In this document: piece after piece, positions 1 through 8,295 of the stretch
Position numbering within the stretch: the stretch's first letter is position 1
Layout: each line of letters begins with the position of its first letter
NCBI GenBank assembly: GCA_009377755.1
Contig: WHTM01000006.1
Location: forward strand, 104,975-168,974
Direction: 5' to 3'
Origin: Hyphomicrobiales bacterium
Lineage (GTDB): Bacteria; Pseudomonadota; Alphaproteobacteria; Rhizobiales; Xanthobacteraceae
DNA length: 64,000 nucleotides
Translations under genes and position numbers: made by a program
Notes under the pieces: generated by a model
What the model was told of the DNA's origin: nothing
The model's database searches: none
Seen by the model: only the letters and a program-made list of their open reading frames with translations

Positions 1-834
1 CTCGATGACCTTCTGGTTGGTGACGGCGCCTTTAAACTCCTTCACCATGTCGAGATGGATCTTCACCGACTCTTCGGGATTGAGATAGAGGTATTTCAGT
101 CCCTCCATGATTCCGCTCATGAAAGCCTGGCAAAGCTCGGGCTTCTTGTCGATCGTGCTTTGCTTGGCCGCGACGGCGAGGCTGTACATCTTCACCCCGT
201 AGTCCTCGTAGAGGATGCTGTTGAGCTCCTGGCCTTGCGCCCAGATGGTGGGTGCAATGCTGCCGAAGAAATTGCCGATCGCCTTGACCTGCCCTTCGGC
301 CAGCGCCTTCATCAGGCCGGGCGCATCCATGGTGACCTTCTTGACCTTGCTGTCGTCGATGCCGGTCGCCTTGACGAAGGCAGGCCACAACTGGAAATCG
401 CCGCTGCCGACGTCGAAGCCAACGGTTTCACCTTCCAGGTGCTTCGGCGTGGTGATGTTGGAATCCTTGCGGGCGAAGATGCCGATCGGCGAGCGCGGCC
501 AAGTGCCGCCGATCGCGACGAGGTCGAGGCCGCGGCCCGCGCAATTCATCATGACGGCAAGATCGATCAGTCCGAAGTCATACTGACCTTGATCGACCGG
601 AACGCAGACGCGGCCTGAGCCGAAGCCGCGATCGATGGTGACGTCGAGACCGCGCTTCTCCCAGAAGCCCTTTGCCTTGGCCACGAAGGTGAAGCTGAAC
701 GTGCCGAGCGGCAGCCACGGCAGCGTGAACTTGACCGGCGTCGCCGCCTTGACCGCAGGTGACGGAAAGCCGAACGCACCGGCAGCCGCAACGGCGCCGG
801 TCATGGTCAGAAACGAACGTCGATGCAAGGTCAT
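1..834 (-). CDS. NitT/TauT-type ABC transporter periplasmic substrate-binding protein (3' end outside window)
   Basis: The reverse-strand frame is open from an ATG at 834 to the window edge (278 codons, no stop), so the C-terminus is missing. It starts MTLHRRSFL, a twin-arginine (Tat) signal with R5-R6 followed by a hydrophobic Ala/Gly stretch, so export of the folded protein is likely. The mature part resembles the SsuA/ThiY-like class: an early KFTLPWLPLG-type strand, then a region reading GLIDLAVMMN and later a WPAFVKATGID segment. A strong GGAGG site lies about 10 bases upstream of the start. The permease and ATPase genes precede it on the same strand. The ligand is unknown; the neighbours suggest an organic substrate of the adjacent Mo-hydroxylases. 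Confidence 0.85.
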   Translation of the reverse strand, partial: MTLHRRSFLTMTGAVAAAGAFGFPSPAVKAATPVKFTLPWLPLGTFSFTFVAKAKGFWEKRGLDVTIDRGFGSGRVCVPVDQGQYDFGLIDLAVMMNCAGRGLDLVAIGGTWPRSPIGIFARKDSNITTPKHLEGETVGFDVGSGDFQLWPAFVKATGIDDSKVKKVTMDAPGLMKALAEGQVKAIGNFFGSIAPTIWAQGQELNSILYEDYGVKMYSLAVAAKQSTIDKKPELCQAFMSGIMEGLKYLYLNPEESVKIHLDMVKEFKGAVTNQKVIE

Positions 835-949
835 GGCTCAAGTCCTCCTTCCAGGGCTGGATTTCGATTGGACATTCTCCGGCACTTTCAGTCGCGGCGA
901 TCATCGGCCGGTCCATTGCTCGACCTGTGATCGCCGTCGCGCATTGTCC

Positions 950-1738
950 TTAACCGCCTCCACCGACCGCCTCCGCCGGAGCCTGCCAGTACACCGCCCG
1001 GCTCTCCGCGACCGCAATGATCCAGTAGAGCGCTAGGCCGGCAATGCTCAACACCGTGATCGCCGCCATCATCAGCGGCGTGTCGAGCAGCCCGCCGGCG
1101 AGCTTGATCAGGTAGCCGATCCCCTCCTGCGACGCGACGAACTCGGCGACAATGACGCCAATGATCGCCAGCGTGATCGAGATCTTCATGCCGGCGAAGA
1201 TGTACGGCAGCGCGTTCGGCATGCGGATCTTCCAGAAGATCTGCCAGCGCGTGCCCATGAAGGTGCGCGCCATGCGCTGGATGTCCTCGTCGACCGACTG
1301 GAACCCCATCGCCGCGTTGATCGTCATCGGGAAGAACGAAATCAGGAACGCCAGCAGCAGACTCGACATGGTCCCCGTGCCGAACCAGACGACGAACAGC
1401 GGTGCTATCGCGATTTTCGGGATCACCTGCGAGACCACGATCACCGGATAGAAGCCACGGCGAATGATCTCCGAATAGGTGATCACGATGGCGACCAGGA
1501 TGCCGCCGACGACGGCGAGCAGGAATCCCAGCACCGTCAGGTAGATCGACGGCCACAGGTGGGCCAGCAGAAGATCGTAGCGGGCGACGATGACCGCGAA
1601 GATTTCCGACGGCGGCGGCAGGATGATGCTCCGCATGCCGGTCACGTGCACGGCCGCTTCCCATGCCATCAGCCCCAAGACCGTGAACAGCGTCGGCCAG
1701 AAGGCGGCGGCGATATGTTTCGACAGATTAGCCGGCAT
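950..1738 (-). CDS. ABC transporter permease, TauC/SsuC family
   Basis: This 262-residue inner-membrane protein has about six hydrophobic segments, the usual length and layout for BPD_transp_1 permeases of nitrate/sulfonate/taurine-type importers. The cytoplasmic EAA-like loop is visible around MARTFMGTRWQIFWKIRMP followed by ALPYIFAGMK, which contacts the ATPase. Its start overlaps the end of the ATPase gene by 11 bases, indicating translational coupling, and the binding-protein gene follows 115 bases downstream. Substrate cannot be read from the sequence. Confidence 0.9.
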   Translation of the reverse strand: MPANLSKHIAAAFWPTLFTVLGLMAWEAAVHVTGMRSIILPPPSEIFAVIVARYDLLLAHLWPSIYLTVLGFLLAVVGGILVAIVITYSEIIRRGFYPVIVVSQVIPKIAIAPLFVVWFGTGTMSSLLLAFLISFFPMTINAAMGFQSVDEDIQRMARTFMGTRWQIFWKIRMPNALPYIFAGMKISITLAIIGVIVAEFVASQEGIGYLIKLAGGLLDTPLMMAAITVLSIAGLALYWIIAVAESRAVYWQAPAEAVGGGG

Positions 1739-2549
1739 GGCTGGTCTCGATGGCTCGGCGCAGATGGCGCACCATACGGTTGAAGCTTTCGTCCTCGGTC
1801 ATGCCGATATGCCGAGGACGGGGGATGTCCACCCTCAGCTCCTCGATGATGGTCGCCGGCCGGCGACCCATCACCAGCACGCGATCGGACAGCAGCACCG
1901 CCTCGCGGATGCTGTGCGTCACGAACAGCACGGTCTTGCGGTTGACCTGCCAGATGCGCAACAGTTCTATCGCCATCTCGTCGCGCGTGATCGCGTCGAG
2001 CGCGCTGAACGGCTCATCCATCAGGAGGATGCTCGGATTGTGGACGAGCGCGCGGCAAATCGCCGTTCGCTGCCGCATACCGCCCGACAGTTGCCGCGGC
2101 AGCATGTCGACGAAATCGTCGATCTTGGCCATGCGCAAGAGATCAAGCGCACGCGCCTTGTATTCGGCCTGCGGCAACCGCAACAGTTCGACCGGAAACA
2201 TCACGTTCTGCAGGACGGTGCGCCACGGCAGCAGCACCGGGCTCTGGAACACGACGCCGACCTCGCGGCGTGGGCCGTTCACCGGAGTGCCGTTGATGAC
2301 GATGCCGCCCCCGGTGACGTCGACCAGCCCGGCAATCATCATCAGCAACGTGCTCTTGCCGCAGCCGCTCGGACCCAGCACGCTGACGAATTCGCCGTCA
2401 ACGACGTCCAGCGTCACCTCGCGGATCGCCTCCAGTTGATCGTAGACCTTCCTCACCGAGGCAACGCGCAACACAGAGACCCGGCCGCGCTCCTGGTCGG
2501 GTGCCGGCACGTCCATGTCCATGGCGCGCGACGCAGCTAAGCTCGTCAT
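1728..2549 (-). CDS. ABC transporter ATP-binding protein, SsuB/TauB family
   Basis: The 273-residue ATPase has Walker A GPSGCGKST (residues 59-67), the Q-loop (VFQSP, about 100-104), signature LSGGM (154-158), Walker B with catalytic Glu ILLMDEP (174-180) and an H-loop in VLFVTHS. The N-terminal 20 or so residues are not conserved in type, and Met10 or Met12 could be the true start. It is the first gene of a three-gene importer operon reading left, divergent from the coxL gene, so both probably share the 2550-2884 control region. Confidence 0.92.
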   Translation of the reverse strand: MTSLAASRAMDMDVPAPDQERGRVSVLRVASVRKVYDQLEAIREVTLDVVDGEFVSVLGPSGCGKSTLLMMIAGLVDVTGGGIVINGTPVNGPRREVGVVFQSPVLLPWRTVLQNVMFPVELLRLPQAEYKARALDLLRMAKIDDFVDMLPRQLSGGMRQRTAICRALVHNPSILLMDEPFSALDAITRDEMAIELLRIWQVNRKTVLFVTHSIREAVLLSDRVLVMGRRPATIIEELRVDIPRPRHIGMTEDESFNRMVRHLRRAIETSHAG

Positions 2550-2884
2550 ACCGAATCTCTCAGCACAACTTTCGCCGTCGCCCTCTCAAATGCCGGAAGG
2601 CAATGACCGGAATTCTTCCTATGGTTCTGATATTAGACCTATTGAAGAATGGCCGGCCCCTCCCCCCATTGCAAGCACGATGTTGGGGCATCCGGCGCCT
2701 GCAAAAGAGGCAAGACGGCGCATCGACCGAGGCGATATCTGCGCTCCGGGATAACAGGATGCCAAGTTGCCATCGTTCCAAAAATAGGTTCATGTCGCCG
2801 CGTGGCCGCGGCGTCGGCCACGTGCGGCAGCCCACGGCGGCGCCACGGCGCCGAAGCGAAAAGCATCGTCGGGAGAGAGCGTCC
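2550..2884. promoter_or_regulatory. Divergent control region between the ABC importer and coxL, with a candidate operator
   Basis: This 335-base region separates two diverging operons and holds no convincing gene. A 7-base inverted repeat, ATTCTTC at 2612-2618 and GAAGAAT at 2644-2650, encloses the string TATTAGACCTATT. A similar ATTAG-ACC-TA string lies upstream of coxM (7343-7360) and pxpA (13104-13120), and a weaker one upstream of the PLP-fold gene (17995-18015). I infer a shared operator, perhaps for the GntR regulator at 6490. Promoter elements themselves could not be assigned. Confidence 0.4.
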
Positions 2885-5218
2885 ATGTCGAGCAGCGGGG
2901 TCGGCGCATCGGTCCTACGCAAGGAGGATGATCGCTTTCTTCGCGGCCGCGGCCAATATGTCGCAGATTTCCGCATTTCCGGAATGCGCGAAGTCGCCTT
3001 CATCCGCAGCCCGGTGGCACATGCGGTCATCCACACCATTCACGTTCCCGAGCGGTTGCGGCAATCGGTCTTCAGCGCGGCGCACATGACCGGCGTCAAG
3101 CCGATCCGCGCCGCGACCGCGCTTCCGGGTTTCAAGCATTCCGCCGAGCCGATTCTGGCAACGCGCAAGGTGCGCTACGTCGGCGAGATGGTGGCGATGT
3201 GCCTCGCCCGCTCACGCGCCGAAGCCGAGGATATCGCCGCCGCCGTCGAGGTCGACTACCAGGAACTGCCGGCCGTGGTCGACATGCTGGCGGCGCGCGC
3301 GCCGGGCGCTCCCCTGGTTCACGACGAGTGGGGCGACAACGTCTTTATCGAGTTCGCGCAGGACGCACCGATCGAGGAGGTGGCCAAGACGGCGGCGATC
3401 AAGGTCACGCGCGAGTTCCGCACCGCCCGGCATTGCATGTTCCCGATGGAGGGCCGCGGAGTTGTCGCCCATTGGGACGAGCGGCTGCAGTACCTGACCG
3501 TCATCTCATCGACGCAGATGCTGCACGTCGTGCAGCGCGGTGTCGCCGAATGCCTCGACATGCCGGACGGCGCCATCCGCGTCATCTCGCCGGATGTCGG
3601 CGGCGGCTTCGGCTACAAGGGCCTGTTGTGCCGCGAGGAGGTCGCGCTCGCCTGGCTCACGAGACAGACCGGGTTGCCGGTGCGCTGGCTCGAGGATTGC
3701 CGCGAGCATCTGACCGCCAACGCCAATTGCCGCGAGCATCACTATCGGATCACCGGCTACGCCGACGGGAACGGCCGCCTGCTGGCGGTCGACTGCGAGG
3801 CAAGCGTCGATGCCGGCGCCTACTCGGTCTATCCGACATCGTCGGCGCTGGAAGCCGCGCAGGTGACGAGCCTGCTGCCGGGCCCGTACGACTTCTCCAT
3901 CTATCGCTGCCGCTCCGCGGCCGTCGCCTCCAACAAGTGCCCGATCCTGCCCTACCGGGGCGTGGCGCGAACCGGCGTCTGCCTGGCGATCGAATCGATC
4001 ATGGACGCCATTGCCTGGGAGACCGGACTGGAGCCGGTCGAGATCCGGTTGCGCAATCTCGTGCAGGCCAAGCAGATGCCGTTCCTCAACGTCATGAAGA
4101 AGCCGTTCGACGGCGGCGATTATCCGGAATGCCTGCGCCGTGCCGCGGCGGCAATCGATGTGGCGGCCGTGCGCGCGCGGCAACGCCGTGGCGAGCCTGA
4201 CGGACGGCTGATCGGCGCCGGTGTCTCGATCTTCTGCGAACAGGGCGCCATGGGAACGTCGGTGATGTCGAGCTGGGGACGGCCCGTCGTGCCCGGCTAT
4301 GAGCAGGCGACGGTGCGGCTCACGTCGGACGGCGATCTGGAAATCCGCGTCGGCACCCACTCGCACGGGCAAGGCCACGAAACTACATTCGCCCAGATCG
4401 CGCACGAGGTGCTCGGCGTCGAGTTCGGCAAGATCAAGGTGCTGCAAGGCGACACGCTCTATTGCCCGTTCTCCACCGGCACCTGGGGCTCGCGCGGAGT
4501 CGTGATGGGCGGCGGTGCGGTGGCGACGGCTTCGCAACAGATCGCGCAGCGCGCCAAGCGAATCGGCGCCTGGCTGTTGCAAGCCGATCCGGCGCAGGTG
4601 ACCTTGCGTGACGGCAGGGTCGTCGGCGCACAAGGCAGCGTCACGCTGCGCGAGATCGCGCGCGTCTGGTATCTGACGCCACAGCATCTGCCACCCGACG
4701 TGGACAATGGCGGACTTGAAGTCACCGCCGGCTATAGACCGGACAACGACGCCGGAACGTTCAGCTACGCGAGCCACGCCGCCGTGGTCGCGGTCGATCC
4801 CGGCACCGGCTTGATCGAGATTCTCGACTATGCGGTCTGCGAAGACGGCGGCCGTCTGGTCAATCCCATGGTCGTCGACGGCCAGATCCGCGGCGGCACC
4901 GCCCAAGGCATCGGCACGTGCCTTTACGAGGCGATGCCGTTCGACGCACAGGGCCAGCCGCTGGCGTCGACGCTGATCGATTACATGCTGCCCGGCGCCG
5001 CCGAGGTTCCCAATATCCGCGTGCTGCACATGGAGACGCCCTCGCCACACACCGCGTTCGGCGTCAAGGGCATCGGCGAGGGCGGCGCGGTCGGTCCGCC
5101 GGCAGCGATCGTGTCGGCGGTCAACGATGCGTTGCGCAGCATCGGCGCCGAGGTGCACGACCTGCCGCTGACGCCTGAGCGAATCCTGACGGCGCTCGCC
5201 AAAGTGGGGACGCCATGA
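2885..5218 (+). CDS. Xanthine dehydrogenase/CoxL-family molybdopterin-binding large subunit
   Basis: This 777-residue aldehyde-oxidase/xanthine-dehydrogenase-type subunit would bind the Mo-cytosine dinucleotide cofactor. Seen: the GGGFG loop (about 239-243), PYRGVART (about 356-363) and the C-terminal GIGEGG motif with the probable catalytic Glu at about 732. The PYRG-type loop lacks the AYXCSFR signature of true CO dehydrogenase, so it is a hydroxylase of another substrate. The frame is open upstream to 2501, but ATG 2885 gives the standard N-terminus (GASVLRKEDDRFLRGRGQYV) and has a GGGAGAGAG stretch before it. The stop overlaps the next gene's ATG. No CoxM gene is directly adjacent. Confidence 0.9.
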   Translation: MSSSGVGASVLRKEDDRFLRGRGQYVADFRISGMREVAFIRSPVAHAVIHTIHVPERLRQSVFSAAHMTGVKPIRAATALPGFKHSAEPILATRKVRYVGEMVAMCLARSRAEAEDIAAAVEVDYQELPAVVDMLAARAPGAPLVHDEWGDNVFIEFAQDAPIEEVAKTAAIKVTREFRTARHCMFPMEGRGVVAHWDERLQYLTVISSTQMLHVVQRGVAECLDMPDGAIRVISPDVGGGFGYKGLLCREEVALAWLTRQTGLPVRWLEDCREHLTANANCREHHYRITGYADGNGRLLAVDCEASVDAGAYSVYPTSSALEAAQVTSLLPGPYDFSIYRCRSAAVASNKCPILPYRGVARTGVCLAIESIMDAIAWETGLEPVEIRLRNLVQAKQMPFLNVMKKPFDGGDYPECLRRAAAAIDVAAVRARQRRGEPDGRLIGAGVSIFCEQGAMGTSVMSSWGRPVVPGYEQATVRLTSDGDLEIRVGTHSHGQGHETTFAQIAHEVLGVEFGKIKVLQGDTLYCPFSTGTWGSRGVVMGGGAVATASQQIAQRAKRIGAWLLQADPAQVTLRDGRVVGAQGSVTLREIARVWYLTPQHLPPDVDNGGLEVTAGYRPDNDAGTFSYASHAAVVAVDPGTGLIEILDYAVCEDGGRLVNPMVVDGQIRGGTAQGIGTCLYEAMPFDAQGQPLASTLIDYMLPGAAEVPNIRVLHMETPSPHTAFGVKGIGEGGAVGPPAAIVSAVNDALRSIGAEVHDLPLTPERILTALAKVGTP

Positions 5219-6420
5219 CGCCGCTGCGGCTGACGGTGAACGGAGAGCATATTGCCGAGCCGGTCGAGCCGCGCACGCATCTCGCCGACTTCCTGCGCGA
5301 TAGCCTTAACCTCACGGCCACACATTTGCGCTGCGAGCAGGGCGTTTGCGGGGCCTGCACGATCCTCGTCGATGGGGAACCGGTGCGATCGTGCATCACC
5401 TATGCGGTGCAGTATGAGAACGCGGAGATCATGACGCTTGAAGGTCTCGAGCACGACCCAGTCATGGCCGCGTTGCGCCGGGCGTTTTCCGCCGAGCATG
5501 CCCTGCAATGCGGCTACTGCACGCCGGGCATGCTGGTCACCTCGCGCGATATCGTGCTGCGTCTGCCGGACGCCGACGAGGCGCGGGTGCGGGTCGAGCT
5601 CAGCGGCAATCTCTGCCGCTGCACCGGATACGAGGGCATCGTCAGGGCGGTGGGCCGGGTGCTGGCGGAACGCCGCGCCGGCACGCTCGCCGTCTCGGCA
5701 CCGCAACCGCGTAGGATCGGGCCTATCGGCTCCCGGCGGGCGGTGGCAACGGCGTCACCGGTGCCGTCGGCGCCGGCCGCCGACCGGGCCGCGAGCGGCC
5801 GCCCGGCCGAAGCGGAGACCGAGCTTGGCCTCGGCGGGCGCCAGCCGAACTTCGAAATCCGCCGCTCCTTCGTCGCGGCCAGGCCGCCGGACGAGGTGTG
5901 GGCCTTTTTCGGCCAGATCGAACGCGTGGTCCCATGCCTGCCCGGAGCGGCGCTCGTCGGTCCTGCGGACGGCGAGCGGATTCAGGGGCGGATGACCGTC
6001 AAGCTCGGCCCGATCACGACGGATTTCAGCGGCGAGGCGCGCCTGGCGCGCGACGAAACGCAACGGCGCGGCACGATTTCGGGCGCCGGGCGGGACCGGC
6101 TCAGCGGATCGCGGGCGGCGGCGGACGTCGACTATCACCTCGTCCCCGCCGAAGGAGGGATGACCCGCGTCGACATCGTGGTTCGTGCTTTGCTGGCTGG
6201 CGCCCTGGCGCAATTCGGCCGCAGCGGCATCGTCGACGACCTCGCCACGCGCCTGACCGACATGTTCGCGCAAAACCTCGAACGCAGCCTGTCAGGCCCG
6301 ACCCCGGAGCACGGCGCGGCGGCGCCGGCCCCCTTCAAGGCCGGGGCGATGCTCCGGGCGGTGTTCGCCGCACGCCTGAGGTCGGTTATCAACCGAATAG
6401 TCGGGAGACCTCATGAATGA
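5215..6420 (+). CDS. CoxS-CoxG fusion: [2Fe-2S] small subunit fused to an SRPBCC domain
   Basis: The 401-residue protein begins with a complete two-cluster iron-sulfur subunit: plant-type cluster ligands C40, C45, C48 and C60, then the second cluster at C99, C102, C134 and C136 (CGYC and CRCTG motifs). After a Pro/Ala-rich linker (about 160-213) a CoxG/SRPBCC domain follows (about 214-360, beginning FEIRRSFVA and containing PDEVWAFF). CoxG is normally a separate membrane-recruiting or maturation factor of CO dehydrogenase-type enzymes. The C-terminal tail is amphipathic and basic. ATGA overlap with coxL indicates coupled translation. A second copy of the same architecture lies at 8292. Confidence 0.9.
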   Translation: MTPLRLTVNGEHIAEPVEPRTHLADFLRDSLNLTATHLRCEQGVCGACTILVDGEPVRSCITYAVQYENAEIMTLEGLEHDPVMAALRRAFSAEHALQCGYCTPGMLVTSRDIVLRLPDADEARVRVELSGNLCRCTGYEGIVRAVGRVLAERRAGTLAVSAPQPRRIGPIGSRRAVATASPVPSAPAADRAASGRPAEAETELGLGGRQPNFEIRRSFVAARPPDEVWAFFGQIERVVPCLPGAALVGPADGERIQGRMTVKLGPITTDFSGEARLARDETQRRGTISGAGRDRLSGSRAAADVDYHLVPAEGGMTRVDIVVRALLAGALAQFGRSGIVDDLATRLTDMFAQNLERSLSGPTPEHGAAAPAPFKAGAMLRAVFAARLRSVINRIVGRPHE

Positions 6421-6489
6421 CGCCTTTGTGCTTGCTGACCGCCCAGCAAATCGCGCACATTTCCACCCCTCTTTGATCGATACGAGCCC

Positions 6490-7347
6490 ATGTCCAAGCT
6501 CCTGAAAGCCTACGATCGCAGCCGAATCCCCCTGTACATCCAGGTGGCTTCGGTGATGCGTCAGCGCATCGACTCACAGCAGTGGCTGCCCGGGCAGAAG
6601 ATTTCGACGCTGGTCGAGTTGGAGCGTGAATTCGAGGTCGCGCGGGTCACGGTCAGACAGGCCGTCGACATCCTTTGCGAGGAAGGACTGCTGCAATGCC
6701 AGCAGGGCCGCGGCACCTTCGTGTCGGAAAAGCCGCCGGACCGGCATTGGCTCAAGCTCGCGACCGAATGGGACCTGATGATCGCGTCGATCAAGGACAA
6801 CGTCCCGAGACGCATTCGCGTCGACAACCCGCCGCCCTTCCCGGATCTCCGGGACGGAGAGGGAAAGCTCGCGCACGAATACAAGTTCCTGCGCAGCGTG
6901 CAGTTCAAGGAGACCGCGCCCTACGGCATCGTCAGCCTCCACCTCGCCCGCAGCGTCTTCGAACGCGATCCCGAAGCCTTTCTAGAGCATCCGGCACTGT
7001 CGGTGCTGGCGCAACGGGACGATATCGACGTCCGCCATGCGCATCAGACGGTGGTGATCGGTGCCGCCGATCCGGAGACGGCCGACTACCTCAAGATCGC
7101 GCTCGGCGCCCCGACCGCGCAGTGCCGTTGCGTCGTCATCGATGCCGAGGGTGTCGCGATCTATGTGGCCGACATCACCTACCGCAGTGACGCGATCAAG
7201 CTGCACATCGACCTGCTGGCGAACTCGCGTGCCGGCAAGCCGCGCGCGAACGTGACCAAGCCCAACGCGGAGCGAGCCGTCGCCGGGCTCCGGTCCGCCG
7301 AGGATGTGGTCATGCGCGGTTCGCGGCGCGCGCGGTTGTCATCCTAA
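6490..7347 (+). CDS. GntR-family transcriptional regulator, HutC/UTRA type
   Basis: The 285-residue protein has an N-terminal winged helix (about residues 12-80: LYIQVASVMRQRI, then ELEREFEVARVTVRQAVDIL and the wing GRGTFV) followed by a UTRA ligand-binding domain (about 100-245), as in HutC-type repressors that sense pathway intermediates. It lies 69 bases after the CoxS-CoxG gene and 108 bases before coxM, inside the Mo-hydroxylase cluster, so it is the obvious local regulator. Similar short A+T-rich sites occur upstream of several cluster operons (see findings). Its ligand is unknown. Confidence 0.9.
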   Translation: MSKLLKAYDRSRIPLYIQVASVMRQRIDSQQWLPGQKISTLVELEREFEVARVTVRQAVDILCEEGLLQCQQGRGTFVSEKPPDRHWLKLATEWDLMIASIKDNVPRRIRVDNPPPFPDLRDGEGKLAHEYKFLRSVQFKETAPYGIVSLHLARSVFERDPEAFLEHPALSVLAQRDDIDVRHAHQTVVIGAADPETADYLKIALGAPTAQCRCVVIDAEGVAIYVADITYRSDAIKLHIDLLANSRAGKPRANVTKPNAERAVAGLRSAEDVVMRGSRRARLSS

Positions 7348-7360
7348 GATTAGGACCATA
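7343..7360. promoter_or_regulatory. Candidate operator upstream of coxM
   Basis: The string holds CCTAA-GA-TTAGG, a near-perfect inverted repeat, followed by ACCATA. It overlaps the 3' end of the GntR gene and is about 95 bases before the coxM ATG. The related string at 13104-13120 shares TCATCCTA, ATTAG and ACCATA in the same order and spacing. Function is inferred from this recurrence only. Confidence 0.4.
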
Positions 7361-7455
7361 ACATCATCGCTGTCGCGCCCGCCGCCGGATCGGAACCCGG
7401 CGAACGGAAACGGGCGCGTAACGGAGACGATGGCGGCGGTGCAAGGGAAGGCAGG

Positions 7456-8295
7456 ATGAAGCCGGTCGCATTCGACTACGAACGGCCGCAAGATATCGCC
7501 GGCGCACTGGCCTTGGCGGGCCGCGCCGACGTCGCCGTCAAGTTCCTGGCGGGCGGACAATCGCTCGGGCCGATGCTCAACCTGCGCCTCGCGCAGCCGG
7601 ACCTGCTCGTCGATCTCACCGGCATCGCCGAACTGAAGCAGGTCGGGGAAACGACGGACGCGCTGGAGATCGGCGCCTGCATCACCCATGCGGACATCGA
7701 GGATGGGCGCGTTCCCGACGTCACCAATGGTGCGCTTGCCGCCGTGGCACACGGGATCGCCTATCGCGCCGTCCGCAACCGCGGCACCATCGGCGGCAGC
7801 CTGGCGCATGCCGACCCGGCCGCCGACTGGGTTACATTTCTCGCAGCGATCGGAGCCGGCGTCGTCATCCGCGGATCAGGCGGGCGGCGCGTCGTTCCGG
7901 TCGAGGAGTTCATGACGGGCGTATTCGAAACGGTGCTCGCGCCCAACGACCTGGTGACGGCGATCCGAATACCGCGATTCTCGGCCGATGCGCGCTGGGG
8001 CTACTACAAGGCCTGCCGCAAGACCGGAGAGTTCGCCTATGCCAGCGCCGCCGTGCTGCATGATCCGACGCGTTCGGTCAATCGCGCCGTGATCGGCGCG
8101 GTCGAGGCGCGGCCGATCGTGCTCGCAGACGCCGGCGAGCTGTTCGGCCGCCGCACGGGCGCAGATATCGCCGCATCGTTCGTTCCGCAGGTCGCGATGC
8201 GGGCGATGGATACCGCCGGGTTCAAGAATCCGATCGAGCAGAAGGTGCACGCCGTCGCGCTGCGGCGTGCGGTCGAGCAGGCGTGCGCGCGATGA
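7456..8295 (+). CDS. CoxM-type FAD-binding medium subunit of a Mo-hydroxylase
   Basis: This 279-residue subunit carries the two FAD pyrophosphate-binding motifs of the CoxM/XDHB family: AGGQS at about 32-36 and TIGGSLAHADP starting at about 111. It would pass electrons from the iron-sulfur subunit to the physiological acceptor. Its length is normal for the family. Its stop codon overlaps the ATG of the following CoxS-CoxG gene. No CoxL gene follows it; the nearest are at 2885 (upstream, with its own small subunit) and 23803, so the subunit pairing is not settled by position. Confidence 0.92.
   Translation: MKPVAFDYERPQDIAGALALAGRADVAVKFLAGGQSLGPMLNLRLAQPDLLVDLTGIAELKQVGETTDALEIGACITHADIEDGRVPDVTNGALAAVAHGIAYRAVRNRGTIGGSLAHADPAADWVTFLAAIGAGVVIRGSGGRRVVPVEEFMTGVFETVLAPNDLVTAIRIPRFSADARWGYYKACRKTGEFAYASAAVLHDPTRSVNRAVIGAVEARPIVLADAGELFGRRTGADIAASFVPQVAMRAMDTAGFKNPIEQKVHAVALRRAVEQACAR

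Noticed and set aside
3506..5158. 550-codon reverse frame opposite coxL
   Set aside because: Shadow of the coxL gene; no motif, no ribosome site.
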